A stretch of DNA of 64,000 bases from assembly GCF_021044685.1 (NCBI RefSeq), contig NZ_CP088014.1, positions 4,574,001-4,638,000 on the forward strand, in the 5' to 3' direction. Below are positions 8,337-18,700 of the stretch, piece by piece; position 1 is the stretch's first letter; each line of letters begins with the position of its first letter. The notes under the pieces were generated by a model. The model was not told where the DNA came from. It made no database searches and was given only the letters and a program-made list of their open reading frames with translations. This DNA comes from Bradyrhizobium daqingense. Lineage in GTDB: Bacteria; Pseudomonadota; Alphaproteobacteria; Rhizobiales; Xanthobacteraceae. A program made the translations under genes and the position numbers.

Positions 8337-9257
8337 TTGTCGACATCTTCGCTGCACCCGCATGGTGTGTTCTCTGCCGCACTGACGCCGCTCGATGCCG
8401 GGCTCGCTCCCGATCATTCGCGTTTCGTCGAGCATTGCCGCTATCTTCTGGACGAAGGCTGCGACGGCATCGCGCTGCTGGGCACGACCGGGGAGGCGAA
8501 CTCCTTCTCGATCGCCGAACGTACCGCGCTGCTGGAGGCCGCGATCGCCGGCGGCATCAAGCCGAGTCAGTTGCTGCCCGGCACCGGCGTTGCCGCGCTC
8601 ACCGACACCATCGCACTGACGCGTCATGCGCTCTCGGTCGGCGTCGACAGCGTGGTGATGCTGCCGCCATTCTACTACAAGAACGTCAGCGATGACGGCG
8701 TCTATGCTTCCTACAGCGAAGTTGTGCAGCGTATCGGCGATGCGCGCCTGAAAGTCGTCCTCTATCACTATCCGCAGATGTCGGCGCAGCCGATCTCGCA
8801 TGCGCTGATCGAGCGGTTGCGCAAGGCCTATCCGGCCACGTTCACCGGCATCAAGGATTCGTCCGGCGATTTCGCCAACATGACGGCGATGGTGGAGCGC
8901 TTCCCCGGGTTCGCCGTCCTCGGCGGCGCCGATCCGCTGATGCTGCCGCTACTGCGCAAGGGCGGGGCGGGATGCATCACCGCGACCTCCAACGTCGTCG
9001 CGCGCAGTCTTGCCTATGTCTACAAGCATTGTCGCGACAGCGATGACGATCCGGCCCTCAAGGCGGCGCAGGCGCGCATCGTGAAAGCCCGCGAGCTGGT
9101 CTCGCAGTTTCCCCAGATGGCTTCGCTGAAGGCGCTGGCGGCCGATCGCACCAAGCACGCCGGATGGCAGCGTCTGCGGCCGCCACTGGAGTCCTTGCAG
9201 CCCGACCAGCTGAAAACGCTGCTGGCGAATGCCGCCGCGTTCGCAGCCGCCTTCTAG
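8337..9257 (+). CDS. Dihydrodipicolinate synthase/N-acetylneuraminate lyase family protein
   Basis: About 306-residue class I aldolase/lyase of the DapA family. The TTG at 8337 is preferred because a good Shine-Dalgarno (cggagga, 8327-8332) sits just before it and family homology begins at HGVFSAALTPLD; the upstream ATG at 8292 would put coding sequence over the operator. Key residues are LLGTTGEANSFS (carboxylate-binding GTTGE), the catalytic Tyr in VVLYHYPQM and the Schiff-base Lys in FTGIKDSSGD. It is the first gene of a six-gene IclR-linked operon with acid-sugar enzymes. It therefore more likely cleaves or condenses a 2-keto acid (pyruvate as one half) than makes lysine. Confidence 0.85.
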   Translation: MSTSSLHPHGVFSAALTPLDAGLAPDHSRFVEHCRYLLDEGCDGIALLGTTGEANSFSIAERTALLEAAIAGGIKPSQLLPGTGVAALTDTIALTRHALSVGVDSVVMLPPFYYKNVSDDGVYASYSEVVQRIGDARLKVVLYHYPQMSAQPISHALIERLRKAYPATFTGIKDSSGDFANMTAMVERFPGFAVLGGADPLMLPLLRKGGAGCITATSNVVARSLAYVYKHCRDSDDDPALKAAQARIVKARELVSQFPQMASLKALAADRTKHAGWQRLRPPLESLQPDQLKTLLANAAAFAAAF

Positions 9258-9279
9258 GCGCAGCCGGCGAGGCGATCCG

Positions 9280-10725
9280 ATGCTCGACTCCTTCCAGGAT
9301 GCGCTGACCAATCTCGCCGCAATCGTCGGCGACAAGCACGTCATCGCCACTGGAGCGGACCAGTATCCTTATGTGGTGGACTGGCGGGGACGCTATCACG
9401 GCCGCGCGATCGCTGTGGTGAAGCCCGGCTCGACCGCCGAAGTCGCTTCCGTCGTCAAATACTGCGCTGACCGACGCCTTGCGATCGTGCCGCAAGGCGG
9501 CAATACCGGCATGTGCGGAGCCGCGACGCCGGACGATCATGCGGGCAATGTCGTGATCCGGCTCGACCGGATGCGCGCCGTGCGCGACGTCAGCCCGCTC
9601 GCCAACACGATCACGATGGAAGCCGGCTGTATTCTTGCCGAAGTGCAGGACGCAGCGCGTAGCGTCGATCGGTATTTCCCCCTGAGCCTGGGCGCCGAGG
9701 GCTCCTGCCAGATCGGCGGCAACATCTCGACCAATGCCGGCGGGACGGCCGTGCTGCGTTACGGCCCGACGCGCGATCTCGTGCTCGGGCTGGAAGTCGT
9801 GCTGCCCGACGGGCGCGTGTTCAACGGCATGCGTGCGCTGCGCAAGGACAACACGGGTTACGCCCTGAAGCAGCTCTTCATCGGCGCGGAAGGTACGCTC
9901 GGCATCATCACCGCTGCGGTGCTGAAGCTGTTCGCGCCGCCGCGCAGCTCGGCGCTGGCGCTGCTCAAACTGCAGGGTGTCGAGCAGGCGCTCGAGATCA
10001 TGGCGCGCCTGCGCGGCGCGGTCGGCGACCGGCTCGGCAGCCTCGAGATCATGTCGCGCTCGCAGATCGAGGCCATCGCCGCGACCGTGCCGCACGTGAC
10101 GATCCCATTCGAGCTGACGACGCCTTGGTATCTGATCGTCGAGCTGACCGATACGCTCGCAGGCGTCGACCTCGATGAGCCCTTGGCTGCTGTGCTGACC
10201 GAGGCAATGGAGGCAGGGCTCGCCGAGGATGTCATCCTCGCCTCCAATCTCGCGCAGGCCAAGGCGATCTGGGCCGTTAGGCACAGCGTGTCCGAAGGCA
10301 ACAAGCGCAGCGGCTATGTGGTGTCGCATGACAGCGTGGTGCCGCTGGAGCGGCAGGCGGCCTTCGTGACGAATGTCGAAGCCCGGATCAAGGCCGCGGT
10401 TCCGCATGCGAACGTGGTGATGCACGGCCATATCGGCGACGGAAACATCCACGTGATCGCCCTGATCGACCGCGCGTATTGCCAGGAGCCCGCTGCAACG
10501 GCCGCTTTGGTGGCCGAGATCAATGAAATCGTCGACGACGAGACTGCAGCCCAGGGAGGGGCGATCAGTGCCGAGCACGGCATCGGCATCACCAATCGTG
10601 GCCGGCTCGCCCGCGTCACAGGTCCACTCGACATCGATCTGATGCGCAAGATCAAGCAATTGCTCGACCCGGACGGTCTGATGAACCCGGGCAAGATCTT
10701 CGCCGCCGAAGGTTCGCGACGATGA
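9280..10725 (+). CDS. FAD-binding 2-hydroxyacid dehydrogenase (GlcD/D2HGDH-type)
   Basis: 481 residues. The N-terminal PCMH-type FAD domain has VPQGGNTGMCGAATPDD, SLGAEGSCQIGGNISTNAGG and FIGAEGTLGIITAAVLKLF. The C-terminal FAD-oxidase domain has the metal and substrate motifs MHGHIGDGNIHV and EHGIGITNRGRL, ending in the typical LLDPDGLMNPGKIF. It oxidises a D-2-hydroxy acid to a 2-keto acid, passing electrons to a carrier rather than NAD. The ATG at 9280 lies 22 bases behind the lyase gene, and the stop overlaps the kinase start (ATGA). In this operon it probably generates the 2-keto acid used by the lyase or removes a side product. Confidence 0.88.
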   Translation: MLDSFQDALTNLAAIVGDKHVIATGADQYPYVVDWRGRYHGRAIAVVKPGSTAEVASVVKYCADRRLAIVPQGGNTGMCGAATPDDHAGNVVIRLDRMRAVRDVSPLANTITMEAGCILAEVQDAARSVDRYFPLSLGAEGSCQIGGNISTNAGGTAVLRYGPTRDLVLGLEVVLPDGRVFNGMRALRKDNTGYALKQLFIGAEGTLGIITAAVLKLFAPPRSSALALLKLQGVEQALEIMARLRGAVGDRLGSLEIMSRSQIEAIAATVPHVTIPFELTTPWYLIVELTDTLAGVDLDEPLAAVLTEAMEAGLAEDVILASNLAQAKAIWAVRHSVSEGNKRSGYVVSHDSVVPLERQAAFVTNVEARIKAAVPHANVVMHGHIGDGNIHVIALIDRAYCQEPAATAALVAEINEIVDDETAAQGGAISAEHGIGITNRGRLARVTGPLDIDLMRKIKQLLDPDGLMNPGKIFAAEGSRR

Positions 10726-11824
10726 CGAGCGTCCGCCTGCTCGCCGACGATCTCACCGGTGCGCTCGACACCGCGGCGGAGTTCGTCGGCCTGTGCGGAC
10801 CGTTCGACGTCACCTGGCCGGATGCGGCCGTCGCATCGTCCTCTCCGAGCCTTGCGATCGATAGCGGGACGCGCGAGCGATCGAAGGCCGAGAGCATCGA
10901 GATCGTAGCGCGGCTGGCGCCGCAGCTTCGCGGAGCGACGATCCCGTACAAAAAGGTCGATAGCCTCCTTCGTGGGGCGTGGGCGGCCGAGCTCGGCGCG
11001 TGCCTGCGCGGCGGCGATTGGGCATCCTGCGTGGTCGCGCCAGCCTTCGACTATCAGGGGCGCCGCACCGTCGGGGGCCAGCAATTCGCGCGCACCGTGC
11101 AAGGCGATTGGCACCGCGTCGGTGACAATCTGCTGGCCCAGTTGCGGCAAGACGGCATCGCGGCGCAGCAGGGCCGGGCCGATACTTTATCGCAGGGCGG
11201 CGTCCAGGTGTTCGATGCCGAAAGTGACATCGATCTCGATCGGATCGTCGCGATGGGACAGCGCATGCCGGGGCCTGTGCTGTGGTGCGGCAGCGGCGGT
11301 CTCGCCGGCGCACTCGCCCGTAGCCATCGCGCCGATGCGCCAGGCCAATTGAAGCTGCCGGTACTGGGGTTGTTCGGGTCGGACCAGCCTGCGACTGCGT
11401 CTCAGCTGACGGCGTGCGGCGCGGCGACCATCGCGCTCGCGGAAGGTGAGGGCGCCGCGCCCGTCCGGCGCAAGCTGGCCGATGACGGCGTGGCGCTGGT
11501 CAAATTCTCACTCGCGGAAGGGCTCACTCGCGCCGAGGCGGCGCGGCGGATCGCGCGCGAAATGACGACGCTGATCTCGGCGCTCGAACCGCCGGGCACG
11601 TTGATCGTTGCCGGTGGAGAGACGCTGAAGGCCGCATGCGTCGCCCTCGGTGCGCATGCGCTCCAGGTGACGGGACGTATAGTGCCGGGCTTGCCGCGCT
11701 CGATCCTGCAGGGAGGCCGGTGGTCCGGCGTGGACGTGGTGTCGAAGTCCGGTGCATTCGGGCCGAGCGCGCTCTGGCGCGATCTGCTCCGGGACAATCA
11801 TTTGCTCAACATGGGGAGTCCGAC

Positions 11825-11828
<4 letters not shown>
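10722..11828 (+). CDS. Four-carbon acid sugar kinase family protein (DUF1537, OtnK/DtnK-like)
   Basis: 368 residues. The N-terminal substrate domain begins RLLADDLTGALDTAAEF, the family hallmark, and has KKVDSLLRG. The C-terminal nucleotide-binding domain has IVAGGETLKAACVALG, GIVPGLP-like RIVPGLPRSIL and VVSKSGAFG. Characterised members phosphorylate D-threonate, D-erythronate and related C4 acids at O4. It overlaps both neighbours by ATGA and immediately precedes pdxA2, the known functional partner whose substrate is the 4-phosphate. It is a little shorter than typical OtnK (about 420 residues). The exact acid is unresolved. Confidence 0.88.
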
Positions 11829-12862
<1,034 letters not shown>

Positions 12863-12875
12863 GACCGAGCGTACG

Positions 12876-14006
12876 ATGACCAATGCCTTCTCGCCCATCG
12901 AGATCCTTCGTCCAACCGTCCTCGAATTCGGCTGCGGCACGATCGCCGCTGCGGCACGCTTCGCCGAACGGATTGGCGCAAAACGGCCATTGGTGATTTC
13001 CGACGCTTTCAACGCCCGCCGTGTCGACACGCTGGCGCTGCCGGGCACGGTGAAAGTGTTCGGCGAAGTGAAGCCGGAGCCGGACCTGCCCAACCTGGAA
13101 AAGGCGGTGGCTATGGCGCGTGAGGCCAAGCCAGACCTCGTCGTCGGGTTTGGCGGCGGCAGCGCGATGGATCTGGCCAAGCTGGTCGCGGTGATGTGCA
13201 CGAGCGATGAGGCCTTCGCGGACATCGTCGGGCCGGAGAAGGTGGCCGGCCGCAGCGTAGCGCTGATGCAGATCCCGACCACGTCGGGGACCGGCAGCGA
13301 GGCGGGCACGCGCGCGCTCGTCACCGATCCCGTCAGCCAGAACAAGCAGGCGGTGCAGAGCCGCTTCATGCTGGCCGACATCGCGATCGTCGATCCCGAT
13401 CTGACGATGACAGTGCCGAAAGAAGTCACGGCGGCGACCGGCGTCGACGCGCTGGCGCATTGTGTCGAGGCCTATACCAGCCGTAAGGCGCATCCGACGA
13501 TCGACCTCTACGCGCTCGAAGGTGCGCGGCTGGTCGGGCAGTATCTCACGCGGGCAGTGGCCGACGGCGCCGATCGCGAGGCGCGTGCGGGCCTGGCACT
13601 GGCCTCGCTCTATGGCGGCTATTGCCTCGGACCGGTGAACACCACTGCCGGTCACGCGGTCGCTTATCCACTCGGCACGCGTCACCACGTGGCGCATGGT
13701 CTCGCCTGCGCCGTGATCTTCCCGCATACGCTGGCTTTCAACATGCCGGCGGTGGAGGCGAAGACCGTCGCAGTGCTCCGGGCGCTTGGATTGCCGGAGC
13801 GGGGCGATGCAAAGCCGGCGTTCGACGCAACCTACAAGTTCTGCGCCGATCTGGGCATCGAGATGCGGCTGTCTGCGCTCGGCGTGCCCCGCAACGATCT
13901 CGCGGTGATGGCGGATGAGGCGCACGCCATTCGCCGCCTGCTCGACAACAATCCGCGCGACCTCGGCCGGGATGCGATTCTGAACATGTACGAAGTCGCG
14001 TTCTAG
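12876..14006 (+). CDS. Iron-containing alcohol dehydrogenase
   Basis: 376 residues. The N-terminal NAD(P) domain has the GGGSAMDLAKLVAV motif. The C-terminal helical domain has metal ligands in TGVDALAHCVEAYTS and GHAVAYPLGTRHHVAHGLACA, with the conserved PTTSGTGSEA. The start is ATG 12876, 13 bp after pdxA2. The family includes lactaldehyde, butanol and 4-hydroxybutyrate dehydrogenases and maleylacetate reductases. In this operon it probably interconverts an aldehyde or semialdehyde and a hydroxy acid. Confidence 0.88.
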   Translation: MTNAFSPIEILRPTVLEFGCGTIAAAARFAERIGAKRPLVISDAFNARRVDTLALPGTVKVFGEVKPEPDLPNLEKAVAMAREAKPDLVVGFGGGSAMDLAKLVAVMCTSDEAFADIVGPEKVAGRSVALMQIPTTSGTGSEAGTRALVTDPVSQNKQAVQSRFMLADIAIVDPDLTMTVPKEVTAATGVDALAHCVEAYTSRKAHPTIDLYALEGARLVGQYLTRAVADGADREARAGLALASLYGGYCLGPVNTTAGHAVAYPLGTRHHVAHGLACAVIFPHTLAFNMPAVEAKTVAVLRALGLPERGDAKPAFDATYKFCADLGIEMRLSALGVPRNDLAVMADEAHAIRRLLDNNPRDLGRDAILNMYEVAF

Positions 14007-14070
14007 CCCTCTCCGCCGCTCGCTCGCGCGCGGCTACCAATCAATAACATTGAAAACAGAGGAAACTGCG

Positions 14071-15042
14071 ATGAGATCGACGTGGCTTGTTCTTGCCTCA
14101 CTCGTGCTACTGGCGGCCTCGCCGGCAAAGGCCCAGGACGGTTATCCCTCCAAGCAGGTGACGGTGATCGTTCCCTTCGCTGCCGGCGGCACCGCCGACA
14201 TCCTCGCCCGCATGGTCTCGAACCATTTGCAGGCGAAGCTCGGCAAGCCTTTCGTGGTCGAGAATGTCGGCGGCGCCGGCTCCATCCTCGGCGTGACGCG
14301 GCTGACGAAGTCGGCGCCTGATGGCATCACGCTCGGCGTTGCCAGCACGTCGGCGCTCGCGATCAATCCGTCGCTCTATGGTCCGAAGCTCAGCTACCAG
14401 CCGGACAAGGATCTGGTGCCGGTCGCCCAGATCAGCGTCGTGCCCAACGTTCTCGTCGTGAATCCCAACAAGATCAAGGCGCGCACGGTGCCGGAGCTGA
14501 TCGCCTATCTCAAGGCAAATCCGGACAAGATCTCGTTCGGCTCGGCCGGGGTCGGCACGTCGCAGCATCTTGCCGCCGAACTGTTCCAGCAGATGACCGG
14601 CACCAACATGGTGCACGTGCCTTACAAGGGCTCGAGCCAGATGCTGACCGACCTGCTCAGCGGCCAGATCGACCTCGCTTTCGACAACGTGCCGCTGCTG
14701 CTGCCGCAAGTGAAGACCGGGCAGCTCGCGATGCTCGCGACCGCAACTCCGAAACGCGCCAACTTCGATCCGGCAGTTCCCGCCGTTGCCGAATTTCTGC
14801 CGGGCTTCGAGGCCGTCGCCTGGCACGGCTTCTTCGTGCCGTCGGGGACGCGGAAGCCGATCGTCGAGAAGCTCTCGGCCGAGATCCGCGCCTTCATGCA
14901 GCAGCCGGAGACGGTACAGAAGATGGCCGAGCTCGGCGCCACCGCGGTCGCGCTCGACTCCGAGCCGTTCGCGGCCTACATCGCCACGGAGACGGCGCGA
15001 TGGAAGAAAGTGATCGAGGCCGCGAACATCAAGCTGGATTAG
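14071..15042 (+). CDS. TTT-family (Bug) extracytoplasmic substrate-binding protein
   Basis: 323 residues from ATG 14071, with a gagg ribosome-binding site 8-11 bases upstream. The Sec signal peptide is residues 1-21 (WLVLASLVLLAASPAKA-QDGYP). The mature protein has the tripartite tricarboxylate binding protein marks VIVPFAAGGTADILARM, FVVENVGGAGSILG, FGSAGVGTSQHLAAE and VPYKGSSQM. These proteins bind carboxylates such as citrate, nicotinate or aromatic acids. No TctA/TctB membrane subunits are adjacent, so it is an orphan binding protein whose likely ligand is the operon's substrate. Confidence 0.9.
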   Translation: MRSTWLVLASLVLLAASPAKAQDGYPSKQVTVIVPFAAGGTADILARMVSNHLQAKLGKPFVVENVGGAGSILGVTRLTKSAPDGITLGVASTSALAINPSLYGPKLSYQPDKDLVPVAQISVVPNVLVVNPNKIKARTVPELIAYLKANPDKISFGSAGVGTSQHLAAELFQQMTGTNMVHVPYKGSSQMLTDLLSGQIDLAFDNVPLLLPQVKTGQLAMLATATPKRANFDPAVPAVAEFLPGFEAVAWHGFFVPSGTRKPIVEKLSAEIRAFMQQPETVQKMAELGATAVALDSEPFAAYIATETARWKKVIEAANIKLD

Positions 15043-15257
15043 GTGCCAACGTCGCTGCGCGCAACTCGCCGGCGGGGCGTCTGAATGGTCGGGTCTCCTG
15101 CAGCTGTTGAGGAGACACGACCCATTCACTGGAGCGCTTGCCAGCCCAGGGCCGAGCAGGTAGAACGCTGCCACGCCTGAGCCGTGATTTGCGCCAAACG
15201 CGCTTCCGGCGACAGTCGGGCAAATCAGCAAGTCATTGAATTTGTTCGACTCTTCCT

Positions 15258-15331
15258 TGGGGAATGGTGTAACGGTAGCACAACAGACTCTGACTCTGTT
15301 TGTCTTGGTTCGAATCCAGGTTCCCCAGCCA
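15258..15331 (+). tRNA. tRNA-Gln (anticodon CUG)
   Basis: A cloverleaf can be drawn. The acceptor stem is TGGGGAA (15258-15264) with TTCCCCA (15321-15327). The anticodon stem is ACAGA/TCTGT with loop CTCTGAC, giving CUG at 15290-15292. The T-arm is CTTGG-TTCGAAT-CCAGG, discriminator G is at 15328, and CCA is encoded at 15329-15331. Confidence 0.96.
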
Positions 15332-15737
15332 CCGGCCCACAACATCACCAGCACCTTCAGGCGCTCACGGTTCGCATGAAACGCCTCTAAGCGGCCGTGT
15401 GCTCACGCATCTCCAAACGAACTTGCAGTGCTAGCCCATCATGCGTCGTTGTGTCGCGGAATCGCTCGACCGTCTGGCTCGCATCGTGGTGCGTCACACG
15501 AGTACGGAGCGCCGCCGTCCTAGGCCGGAAAATGGAGGAAAGCACTCACAACAATCACAAAATCATGCAAACTGCGACTCCCGCTTGAGCTCACCCGTTG
15601 TTACGGCAACGGCAGCGTAGCTGTGTTCAACGGACGGCATCTTCTGTTAGCGCTGCAACTTGGGGCTGTCCCCGCTTGCTTTACACATCGTACAGAACGG
15701 AGCTAATCTTTTTGTTTGTTTTCTAAAAATTTTCATA
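15332..15737. other. Gap between tRNA-Gln and the giant repeat gene
   Basis: About 400 bases without a convincing gene. The last 60 bases are clearly AT-rich compared with the window (runs of T around 15708-15735), unlike the flanking genes. This fits a promoter of a horizontally acquired gene placed behind a tRNA. No copy of the tRNA 3' end was seen elsewhere. Confidence 0.4.
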
Positions 15738-18700
15738 ATGCGTGAGGGCGTCATGGTTGCAGGCGTCGTTTCTCTCAGCGGTACGTCAACTCAGAATCAA
15801 ACTCTGGCTGCAAGCATCACGGATGTCGATGGCATCCCAGTGGGGGCACCCATCGCTTACCAGTGGCAGCAAAGCGCCGACAGTGGCGTGAGCTGGACCG
15901 ACATTGCGGGAGCAACCGCGAGTTCCCTGACATTGCAGCAGGCATACGTTGGCAGGCTCGTCCGCGCCGGCGTGAGCTACACTGATGCCGCGGGAAACGC
16001 AGAGCAAGACTTCAGCCCCGCGACTGCGTCCGTCGGCAACCTCAATGATGTGGGCGTGGCCAGCATCGTCGGCACGACGGTTCAGGGGCAGACGCTGACT
16101 GCGAGCGTCACCGATCTGGACGGATTGGCGAACGTGGTGATCAGCTATCGCTGGCAGCAGCTGATCAACGGAAGCTGGAGCAACATCTCGCAAGCGACAG
16201 GGGCGACCTATACGCTTCAAGCCGCGCAAGTTGGCCGGCAGGTGCGGGTTCGCGTAACCTATACGGATCAGCTAGGTGCGTCTGAGTCCAATCGAACGAG
16301 CTCCGCCACTCCCGTGATCGTCGCGACCAACCCTGCTGGTAACGACATCGGGGTCGTTTCCTTGAGTGGCACCTCGACGCAGAACCAAGTCCTCGTTGCA
16401 AGCGTAACGGATGTCGACGGCCTCCCGTCGGGGACTCCCATTGGATACCAATGGCAACAGAGTTCGGATGGCGGCGTCACATGGAGCGATATCGCTGCGG
16501 GCGCAACGGGCAAGGCGCTAACACTCACGCAGGCGCAGGTTGCGATGCGCGTCCGGGCCGTCGTTAGCTACACTGACGCCGCTGGCAGCGCTCAGTCCGT
16601 CGCCAGCGCAGCGACAACGGCCATCGCAAACGTCAACGATGCAGGCGTCGTGGCCACAACGGGCACGCCGGTTCAAGGCCAGATGCTGAAGGCCGACGTC
16701 ACCGATCGTGACGGCCTAACGAACGTTTCGATAACGTACCGCTGGCAACAATTGATCAATGGCACCTGGAGCAACATCGCGAATGCCACGGGAGCCACGC
16801 TGACGCTGCAATCCGCACAGGTCGGCCGGCAAGTCCGCGTGCTCGTCAGCTATACTGACCAGCTTGGGGGGGCGGAAACCAACCGGACGAGCGCAGCCAC
16901 CCCGCTGGTCGTGACCGCCAACAATCACCCGGGCGTGGTGAGCGTCGGCGGGACACCGACGCAGGGCCAGACGTTGACGGCGACGGTGAGCGATGCGGAC
17001 GGAGTGCCGGCCGCCGTCACCTATCAGTGGCAGCAGAGTGCGAACGGCAGCACCTGGACCAACATCGGCGGCGCGACGGCGAGCACGCTGGTCCTTGGGC
17101 AGGCCCAGGTCGGCAGCTTCGTGCGTGCCACCGCCACCTATACGGACCTCCAGGGCAGCAGCGAGACTCCATTGAGCCCCGCGACCGCCGCGGCGGTCGC
17201 CAACGTCAACGACGCCGGCGCCGTCGCGATCAACGGCACCGCGACCCAGAACCAGGTCTTGACGGCCAGCATCACCGATCCCGACGGCGTGCCCGCGACG
17301 ATCGGCTATGTCTGGCAGAGCAGTCCTGACGGCAGCGCCTGGACCAATCTCGCCGCCACCGGATCGAGCCTCACCCTCGACAGCAGCCTCGTCGGCAAGC
17401 GGATCCGGGTCAGTGCCGCCTACACCGACCAGCTCGGCACGGGCGAGAACGTGACGAGCGCGGCAACGGCGCCGGTTGCGGCTGCGAATTCCGATCCCAC
17501 GAGTCTCTTCACCACACAGACGCCCGCCCAACCGAACTTCACCGACGGGCCAGGGGTGGATTGGGAGATCGGGATGCGCTTCACCAGCGCCAATCCCGGA
17601 CAGATCCAGGCGATCCGGTTCTACAAGTCCCCCAGCGAGACGGGCACGCATGTGGGGTACATCTGGTCGTCCACGGGCCAGCAGCTGGCGACGGTGACGT
17701 TCACGAACGAAGGTACATCAGGCTGGCAGCAGCAGGCGCTCGCCACGCCGCTGACCATCACCGCCGGCACCACCTACGTGGTCTCCGTCAACACCAACGG
17801 CTACTACGCCGTCACCTCGCAGGGCTTCGCCTCACCCATCACCAATGGCGGGCTGAGCGCACCGGCAGGCGCCGGCGTCTACAACGACGTTGAGGGCGCC
17901 TTCCCGAGCCTCGTCTACCAAAACGAGAACTACTTCCGGGACGTCGTGTTTGTTTCCGGATCGTCAAGTCCCAACAATCGCCCGGGCGTGGTGAGTGTTG
18001 GCGGGACACCGACGCAGGGCCAGACGTTGACGGCGACGGTGAGCGATGCGGACGGAGTGCCAGCCGCCGTCACCTATCAGTGGCAGCAGAGTGCGAACGG
18101 CAGCACCTGGACCAACATCGGCGGCGCGACGGCGAGCACGCTGGTCCTTGGGCAGGCCCAGGTCGGCAGCTTCGTGCGTGCCATCGCCACCTATACGGAC
18201 CTCCAGGGCAGCAGCGAGACTCCATTGAGCCCCGCGACCGCCACGGCGGTCGCCAACGTCAACGACGCCGGCGCCGTCGCGATCAACGGCACCGCGACCC
18301 AGAACCAGGTCTTGACGGCCAGCATCACCGATCCCGACGGCGTGCCCGCGACGATCGGCTATGTCTGGCAGAGCAGTCCTGACGGCAGCGCCTGGACCAA
18401 TCTCGCCGCCACCGGATCGAGCCTCACCCTCGACAGCAGCCTCGTCGGCAAGCGGATCCGGGTCAGTGCCGCCTACACCGACCAGCTCGGCACGGGCGAG
18501 AACGTGACGAGCGCGGCAACGGCGCCGGTTGCGGCTGCGAATTCCGATCCCACGAGTCTCTTCACCACACAGACGCCCGCCCAACCGAACTTCACCGACG
18601 GGCCAGGGGTGGATTGGGAGATCGGGATGCGCTTCACCAGCGCCAATCCCGGACAGATCCAGGCGATCCGGTTCTACAAGTCCCCCAGCGAGACGGGCAC

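Noticed and set aside
9058..10659. 533-codon antisense frame over the FAD dehydrogenase
   Set aside because: The plus-strand gene carries family motifs; the antisense frame carries none.
15397..15588. 63-codon frame between tRNA-Gln and the giant gene
   Set aside because: Ser/Arg-rich with no ribosome-binding site or recognisable domain.
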